The notes below the pieces were generated by a model. It worked only from the letters and a program-made list of their open reading frames with translations. It made no database searches and was not told where the DNA came from. A stretch of 64,000 bases of DNA. Origin: Selenomonas sputigena ATCC 35185 (GTDB lineage: Bacteria > Bacillota > Negativicutes > Selenomonadales > Selenomonadaceae). Within the stretch, counting starts at the first letter, position 1; every line of letters starts with the position of its first letter. The DNA lies in contig NC_015437.1 in assembly GCF_000208405.1 (NCBI RefSeq), forward strand, positions 1,171,501 to 1,235,500. Reading direction: 5' to 3'. Made by a program: the position numbers and the translations under genes. Of this stretch, positions 58,967 to 64,000 are shown in pieces.

Positions 58967-61900
58967 ATGATGCAGAAGAAGCTATGTATTGTTCCGGAAA
59001 AAAGAAATATCCTGCGCGAACTCACGCAGGGCATTGAGCTTACGCAAGCGGAGCAGAAGATTCTCTTTGCTGCCGTCGTCAAGCATGTGGAGATTTCCCT
59101 GAAAGGGAACTCCTGGGAGATTCTGCTGCAGACGCAGGAATTCATCCGCACGAGACTCCTCGACTATGTGGGCGCCTACATCAAGAAGCGGGTGCAGATC
59201 GAGAATCTTGTGTTTTATCAGGACGTTCTCGATATTGAGGCTTCCATTGAGCGCGCATGGAAGGAGCTCTGCCTCGTTGCCGCCAACGGCAATCCGACGG
59301 TGCTCCATCTGCTCAAGAATGCAAAGCGCATCTTCGATAGGAGCAGTCTGCTCCTTGAGGTCAAGGGCGAGCTTTCGGGCGAGATTCTGCGCGCGCACGA
59401 TGTGCCGAATCTCCTGCAGAAGGCCATCGAGAAGATGCTCACGATTCGCTGCACCGTTTCGTACAAAGCGCTTGACGAGGAATACGACATCCTGGAAGAG
59501 GAGGGCGACCTCGTGATGGATCGCGTCTATGAGGAAAACTTGCGGCAGAAGAAAGAAGCGTCTGCCGCGGCGCCTTCTGCGGCGCAGCCGAAAAAAGCGG
59601 CTGCGGCTTCTGCGCATCGGTCAGCGTCCATGACGCGGACGGCGGGGCATGGCGCAGACTTGATTTTTGGCAAGAGGTTTACGGGCGAAGCGATTTCCAT
59701 CGACGACACTGACGGCGAGATGAAGAACGTCATCCTGACAGGTACGATCGGGCGCGTCAGCTCACGGGAGTTCAAGACGAACACGAAGCTGCTGCTCTTC
59801 GATCTCGCCGATGCGACGAATGGTATCAGCTGCAAGAAGTTCTTCAAGGAAAAGGAGCAGGAGGTATACGACAAGGCACTGGCTTCCGTGAAAGAAGGGC
59901 TGCTTGTACGAGTCAAGGGCGCGATTCGCTTTGACACGTTCCAGAACGAGTTCATGCTTTTTGTCGATTCGATGCAGAAAGTGGAAAAGCCGAAGCGCGA
60001 GGACAAGTCCGAGGTCAAGCGCGTCGAGCTTCATGCGCATACGCGCATGAGCAACATGGATGCCGTGGTCTCAGCGGAAACGCTGATCAAGACGGCGGCT
60101 TCCTGGGGCTGGCCTGCCATCGCCATCACCGATCACGGCGTCGTACAGGCGTTTCCCGATGCAGCCAAGGCGGCGTCCAAGCTCGACATCAAGGTCATCT
60201 ACGGCATGGAAGGCTATCTTGTCCAGGAGGATTTTGAGCAGAAACACGCGAATCATATCATTTTTTTGGCAAAGAACTTGAATGGTCTGCGTAATCTCTA
60301 TCAGATGGTGTCGCTGTCGCATCTGAAATATCTGCATCGTCAGCCGCGCCTTCCCAAGCACATCATTGAGGAATACCGCGAGGATGTCATCATCGGCTCT
60401 GCCTGCGAAGCGGGCGAGCTGATCCGCGCCATCGTCGCGCAGAAGCCTGAAGAGGAGCTTTTGGAAATTGCGAGTTTTTACGATTACCTTGAGATCCAGC
60501 CCATCGGCAACAATGAATTCCTCGTGCGAAGCGACAAATTCCCGCATATCAAGGATGACGAGGATTTGCGGCGCATCAATCTCAAGGTGGCGGAGCTGGC
60601 GAAAAAACTCGGGAAAATGCTCATCGCTACATGCGACGTCCATTTTCTCAATCCCGAGGATGCGATCTACCGCGCGATTCTCATGAAGGGCAAGGGCTTC
60701 GAGGATGCGGAACTGCAGCCGCCGCTTTTCTTGCGCACGACGGAGGAGATGCTCGCCGAGTTTGATTATCTGGGCGAAGAGGCCGCCTACGAGGCGGTCG
60801 TGACGAATCCGCGCAAGGTCAGCGACATGATCGAGAAGTTCAAGCCCATTCCCGATGAACTTTATTCGCCGATGATTCCGGGCGCTGCGGAGGAAATCCG
60901 CGATATGTCGTACCGCAAGGCGCGTTCCCTCTACGGCGAGAATCTGCCCGAGGTTGTCGAAGCCCGCTTGAAGCAGGAGCTTACGCCGATCATCGGGCAT
61001 GGTTTCTCGGTGCTCTACCTCATTGCCCAACGTCTCGTCAAGAAGTCGAACGATGACGGCTACCTCGTCGGCTCGCGCGGCTCGGTCGGCTCGTCCTTCG
61101 TGGCGACGATGACCGACATCACGGAGGTCAACCCTTTGCCGCCGCATTGGCGCTGCCCGCACTGCAAATTCAGCGAGTTTGTCGAGGACGGCTCCGTCGG
61201 CTGCGGCTACGATCTGCCGAGCAGGAAATGCCCCGTCTGCGGCACGGAGCTTCTGAAAGACGGACATGACATCCCGTTCGCCGTGTTCCTCGGGTTCGAC
61301 GGCGACAAGGTTCCTGATATTGATTTGAATTTTTCGGGCGAATATCAGCCCGTGGCGCATAAGTATACGGAAGAGCTTTTCGGCAAGGACAATGTCTACC
61401 GTGCGGGCACGATCGCCACGGTCGCCGACAAGACGGCGTTCGGCTATGTGAAGAAGTTCTTTGAGGAGAAGGGCGTCAAGAAGCACAATGCCTACATCGC
61501 GAGTCTCGCCGCCGGCTGCATGGGCGTCAAGCGCACGACGGGACAGCATCCTGCGGGCATCATGGTCGTGCCGCGCAATATGGACGTGCACTTTTTCACG
61601 CCGATCCAGCGTCCCGCCGACGACAAGAACACGACGACGATCACGACGCATTTCGACTATCACTCGATCAGCAGCCGTCTCGTCAAGCTCGACATCCTCG
61701 GACATGATGACCCGACGGTCATCAAGATGCTCGAAGACCTCACGCACCGCGATCCCAAGACGATACCGTTCGACGATCCGGCGACCTTGAGCATCTTTTC
61801 TTCGACGAAGGCGCTGGGGCTCGATCCCAAGGAGCTTGGAGCGAATTCGGGCACGTTCGGCATTCCCGAATTTCGCACAGGCTTCACGCGCCAGATGATC

Positions 61901-62734
61901 GACGATACGCATCCGTCGTGCTTTAGCGACCTCGTGCGCATCTCGGGCTTCTCGCACGGCACGGACGTTTGGCTCGGCAATGCCCAGGATCTTATCCGCA
62001 GCGGTCAATGCACCCTGCGCGAAGCCATATCGGCGCGAGATGACATCATGATGTACTTGATTCACAGCGGCATCGATCCGCTCCTTTCTTTTCAGACGAT
62101 GGAATCGGTCAGAAAGGGCAAGGGCATCAAGGAAGCGACGGTGAAGATCCTGCGCGAGGGGGGTATCCCCGAATGGTACATCGAGGCATGTCAGAAGATC
62201 AAGTACATGTTCCCGCGCGCCCACGCGACCGCCTACGTCATGATGGCTTGGCGCATCGCTTACTGCAAGGTGCATTATCCGCTCGCCTTCTATGCGGCCT
62301 ATTTCTCGATTCGTGCGGCGGAATTTGACGCTGATGTCGTGGCGCGCGGCAAGGACTATGTGAAGAAGCAGCTCGACGCATTGGAGGCGAAGGAAGCACC
62401 CGACATCAAGGAAAAAGCGACGATCATCGTCCTGCAGCTTGCTTGGGAGATGTATCTTCGAGGCTTTTTTATGGAGCGCGTCGATATCTACGCTTCCGAA
62501 GCGGAGCGCTTCGTACTCCACGAGAAGTCCCTCCTACCGCCGCTCGCCTCCTTGGGCGGCGTTGGAGCTTCCGCCGCGCGCAGCATCGTCGAGGCGCGAA
62601 AGGACGGACTTTTCACGTCCATTGAGGACATTAAGAAGCGCACGGGAGTATCGAAGACGTGCATTGATGCGCTGCAGGCGCACGGCTGCCTTGCCGATAT
62701 GGATGCGAGCGATCAGATGGAACTTTTCATGTAG
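58967..62734 (+). CDS. polC: DNA polymerase III alpha subunit PolC without the exonuclease domain
   Basis: The 1255-aa product is the replicative polymerase of Firmicutes. It has the N-terminal domains, an OB fold (about residues 235-340), a PHP domain (VELHAHTRMSNMDAV; AIAITDHGVVQAFP), a zinc finger (CPHCKFSEF...CPVCG), the palm with PDIDLNFSGEYQ, and the C-terminal finger regions. In Bacillus PolC (about 1437 aa) a DnaQ-like exonuclease of about 180 residues is inserted in the PHP domain after the VIYGMEA motif. Here VIYGMEGYLVQEDFEQKHAN passes straight to IIFLAKNLNGLRNLYQ, and no exonuclease acids are present. The loss looks clean. Confidence 0.94.
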   Translation: MMQKKLCIVPEKRNILRELTQGIELTQAEQKILFAAVVKHVEISLKGNSWEILLQTQEFIRTRLLDYVGAYIKKRVQIENLVFYQDVLDIEASIERAWKELCLVAANGNPTVLHLLKNAKRIFDRSSLLLEVKGELSGEILRAHDVPNLLQKAIEKMLTIRCTVSYKALDEEYDILEEEGDLVMDRVYEENLRQKKEASAAAPSAAQPKKAAAASAHRSASMTRTAGHGADLIFGKRFTGEAISIDDTDGEMKNVILTGTIGRVSSREFKTNTKLLLFDLADATNGISCKKFFKEKEQEVYDKALASVKEGLLVRVKGAIRFDTFQNEFMLFVDSMQKVEKPKREDKSEVKRVELHAHTRMSNMDAVVSAETLIKTAASWGWPAIAITDHGVVQAFPDAAKAASKLDIKVIYGMEGYLVQEDFEQKHANHIIFLAKNLNGLRNLYQMVSLSHLKYLHRQPRLPKHIIEEYREDVIIGSACEAGELIRAIVAQKPEEELLEIASFYDYLEIQPIGNNEFLVRSDKFPHIKDDEDLRRINLKVAELAKKLGKMLIATCDVHFLNPEDAIYRAILMKGKGFEDAELQPPLFLRTTEEMLAEFDYLGEEAAYEAVVTNPRKVSDMIEKFKPIPDELYSPMIPGAAEEIRDMSYRKARSLYGENLPEVVEARLKQELTPIIGHGFSVLYLIAQRLVKKSNDDGYLVGSRGSVGSSFVATMTDITEVNPLPPHWRCPHCKFSEFVEDGSVGCGYDLPSRKCPVCGTELLKDGHDIPFAVFLGFDGDKVPDIDLNFSGEYQPVAHKYTEELFGKDNVYRAGTIATVADKTAFGYVKKFFEEKGVKKHNAYIASLAAGCMGVKRTTGQHPAGIMVVPRNMDVHFFTPIQRPADDKNTTTITTHFDYHSISSRLVKLDILGHDDPTVIKMLEDLTHRDPKTIPFDDPATLSIFSSTKALGLDPKELGANSGTFGIPEFRTGFTRQMIDDTHPSCFSDLVRISGFSHGTDVWLGNAQDLIRSGQCTLREAISARDDIMMYLIHSGIDPLLSFQTMESVRKGKGIKEATVKILREGGIPEWYIEACQKIKYMFPRAHATAYVMMAWRIAYCKVHYPLAFYAAYFSIRAAEFDADVVARGKDYVKKQLDALEAKEAPDIKEKATIIVLQLAWEMYLRGFFMERVDIYASEAERFVLHEKSLLPPLASLGGVGASAARSIVEARKDGLFTSIEDIKKRTGVSKTCIDALQAHGCLADMDASDQMELFM

Positions 62735-62741
62735 TTAGGAG

Positions 62742-62779
62742 GCGGCTTCGGCTTGACCTCTTGGAACGTCATGAGAAAA
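62742..62779 (+). repeat. Interspersed structured repeat, copy D (fragment)
   Basis: GGCTTCGGCTTGACCTCTTGG followed by TCATGAGAAA matches the 3' part of copies A-C. It sits between polC and miaB. Confidence 0.55.
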
Positions 62780-62783
62780 TAAT

Positions 62784-62812
62784 ATGACATTTCAAGAAAA
62801 ATACTATATAAT
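62784..62812 (+). promoter_or_regulatory. Promoter of miaB
   Basis: ATGACA (62784-62789), 17 bp, TATAAT (62807-62812), 43 bp before the ATG. Confidence 0.65.
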
Positions 62813-62854
62813 GATACGCAGATTTCAGTTTTGTAAGGAGTACGTCAATTTTTC

Positions 62855-64000
62855 ATGGGAAATGGTATCTTGCAGAAGAAGAGAGCATTTATCGGCGTCT
62901 ATGGCTGCCAGATGAATATTTCCGATGCGGAGCGGATGGAAGGCCAGTTGGCGACGCTTGGCTACGAGCGCACGGAGGATATGGCGCGCGCCGATCTCAT
63001 TCTTCTGAATACATGCTGTGTGCGGGAGACGGCGGAGGACAAGGTCTACGGGAAGATCGGCGAGATCAAGCATATCAAGCGCGCGAATCCCGCGCTCATC
63101 TTTGGTATCACGGGCTGCATGGCGCAGAAGGAAGGCGAAGCCTTGATTCGCCGTGCACCGCACATCGACTTCGTGCTTGGAACGAACAAGGTGCATGAGC
63201 TGAAGGCGACGGTTCGCCAGCTTGAATCCGCAAGGCGCGGTCCTGTCGTCGATGTGCTTTTGGGCGATGCGCCGCTGCCCGAGAACGTGCCGATCGAGCG
63301 CACGGGACGGCTTTCCGCTTGGGTGCCCATCATGTACGGCTGCAATAATTTCTGTACCTATTGCATCGTTCCCTATGTGCGCGGCCGCGAGCATAGCCGC
63401 AGGCCGGAAGACGTCGTGCGCGAGGTGGAAGAGGCGGCAGCGCAGGGCTTCAAGGAAATCACGCTCCTGGGACAGAATGTCAACTCCTACGGCAGGGATC
63501 ACAAGCTTGCGAGCTTTGCGGAGCTTCTGCTCATGGTCGATGCGGTCAAGGGCGTCGAGCGCGTGCGCTACATGACCTCGCATCCCAAGGATCTCAGCGA
63601 TGCTGTCATAGATGCAGTACGTCAAGGCAGGCACATCTGTCCACATTTCCATCTGCCCGTGCAGCATGGTTCTGATCGAATCTTGCGGGCGATGAACCGC
63701 GTCTATCGAAAGGACGCCTATCGTTCTCTCGTCGAGCGGATTCGTGCGGCTGTTCCGGACGCAAGTCTCACGACGGATCTCATCGTCGGCTTTCCGGGCG
63801 AGACAGAGGAGGATTTTGGGGAATTGCTCGACTTCCTGCGGGAAATTCGCTACGACGCCGCCTACACGTTCCTTTACTCGAAGCGCTCGGGCACCCCGGC
63901 TGCGACGATGGAGGCGCAGGTGGAAGATTCCGTCAAGAAGGAACGTCTGCACCGTCTCATGGAGGTGCAGAATGAAATCAGTTTGGAAAAGAATGCGGCG
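62855..64000 (+). CDS. miaB: tRNA-2-methylthio-N6-dimethylallyladenosine synthase, 3' truncated by the window
   Basis: The frame is open to the last base, so the C-terminal TRAM domain is partly missing. The product has the N-terminal UPF0004 domain with cluster-binding Cys in GVYGCQMNISDAERM, NTCCVRETAE and GITGCMAQKEG. The radical-SAM motif is CNNFCTYCIVPYVRGRE, and HPKDLS plus LPVQHGSDRILRAMNR follow. MiaB adds a methylthio group to i6A37 of tRNA. AAGGAG lies 14 bp before the ATG, a long spacing. Confidence 0.95.
   Translation, partial: MGNGILQKKRAFIGVYGCQMNISDAERMEGQLATLGYERTEDMARADLILLNTCCVRETAEDKVYGKIGEIKHIKRANPALIFGITGCMAQKEGEALIRRAPHIDFVLGTNKVHELKATVRQLESARRGPVVDVLLGDAPLPENVPIERTGRLSAWVPIMYGCNNFCTYCIVPYVRGREHSRRPEDVVREVEEAAAQGFKEITLLGQNVNSYGRDHKLASFAELLLMVDAVKGVERVRYMTSHPKDLSDAVIDAVRQGRHICPHFHLPVQHGSDRILRAMNRVYRKDAYRSLVERIRAAVPDASLTTDLIVGFPGETEEDFGELLDFLREIRYDAAYTFLYSKRSGTPAATMEAQVEDSVKKERLHRLMEVQNEISLEKNAA

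Noticed and set aside
60071-62521. 816-aa minus-strand frame antisense to polC
   Set aside because: It is an antisense shadow of polC, whose conserved motifs cover the whole region.

Overview
The window reads as chromosome from a diderm Firmicute of the Negativicutes, most likely the Selenomonas/Mitsuokella group (inference). Firmicute traits are the PolC-type replicative polymerase, the IreB-RuvX-DUF1292 cluster, Asp23/AmaP/DUF2273, MutS2, ScpAB and a U32 peptidase beside MltG. An outer membrane is implied by a two-partner secretion pair (TpsB barrel plus filamentous-haemagglutinin-like TpsA). Most of the window is densely packed housekeeping sequence on the plus strand, with many 1-4 bp overlaps and TTG/GTG starts.

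Layout. 1-4.3 kb: a 5'-truncated DUF445 protein, a TPR lipoprotein-like protein, an AdoMet-decarboxylase-like gene divergent from an MTA/SAH-nucleosidase-like gene, and tRNA-Pro(CGG). 4.5-9.2 kb: TpsB and TpsA. 9.2-10.1 kb: an IS200-type element set in a cluster of hairpins, followed by a structured interspersed repeat. 10.2-13.2 kb: dapB, asd, ireB, ruvX, DUF1292. 13.2-18.3 kb: an accessory island with a broken AbiEii-type toxin/antitoxin remnant, fragments of a prophage polyvalent protein, a tandem array of apparent small-RNA genes and an IS30-family element. 18.4-48.1 kb: mltG, U32 peptidase, acyP, aroQ, pepP, efp, asp23-amaP-DUF2273, nusB, xseAB, ispA, dxs, tlyA, nadK, argR, recN, nudix, M50 protease, scpAB, RlhA-like U32 peptidase, mutS2, PBP1A, tyrS, yebC, ruvCAB, queH. 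48.2-51.7 kb (minus strand): MurNAc uptake and catabolism (murQ-murP-mupG). 51.7-52.2 kb: repeats. 52.2-64 kb: an unknown protein, an L,D-transpeptidase, polA, a mutM-coaE fusion, a lytic transglycosylase, polC and the start of miaB.

The main discovery candidate is the array on the minus strand at 14.2-16.5 kb, with a twelfth unit at 18.1 kb beyond the IS30 element. Twelve units of about 70 nt each fold into a long closing stem that runs into a U-tract. Eleven of the twelve are preceded by a sigma70-like promoter (TTGACA or close, exactly 17 bp, TATACT/TATAGT or close). Apical stems change by compensatory substitutions between units. They lie antisense to, or between, decayed prophage coding segments. 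I do not recognise the RNA family.

Other notable points are a PolC with no inserted proofreading exonuclease, an AdoMet-decarboxylase homologue whose pyruvoyl-forming Ser is Gly, an in-frame MutM-CoaE fusion, a DUF1292 protein with a His/Cys-rich insert, and an interspersed, apparently structured repeat family with four copies. All alignments were made by eye; no database or folding program was run.
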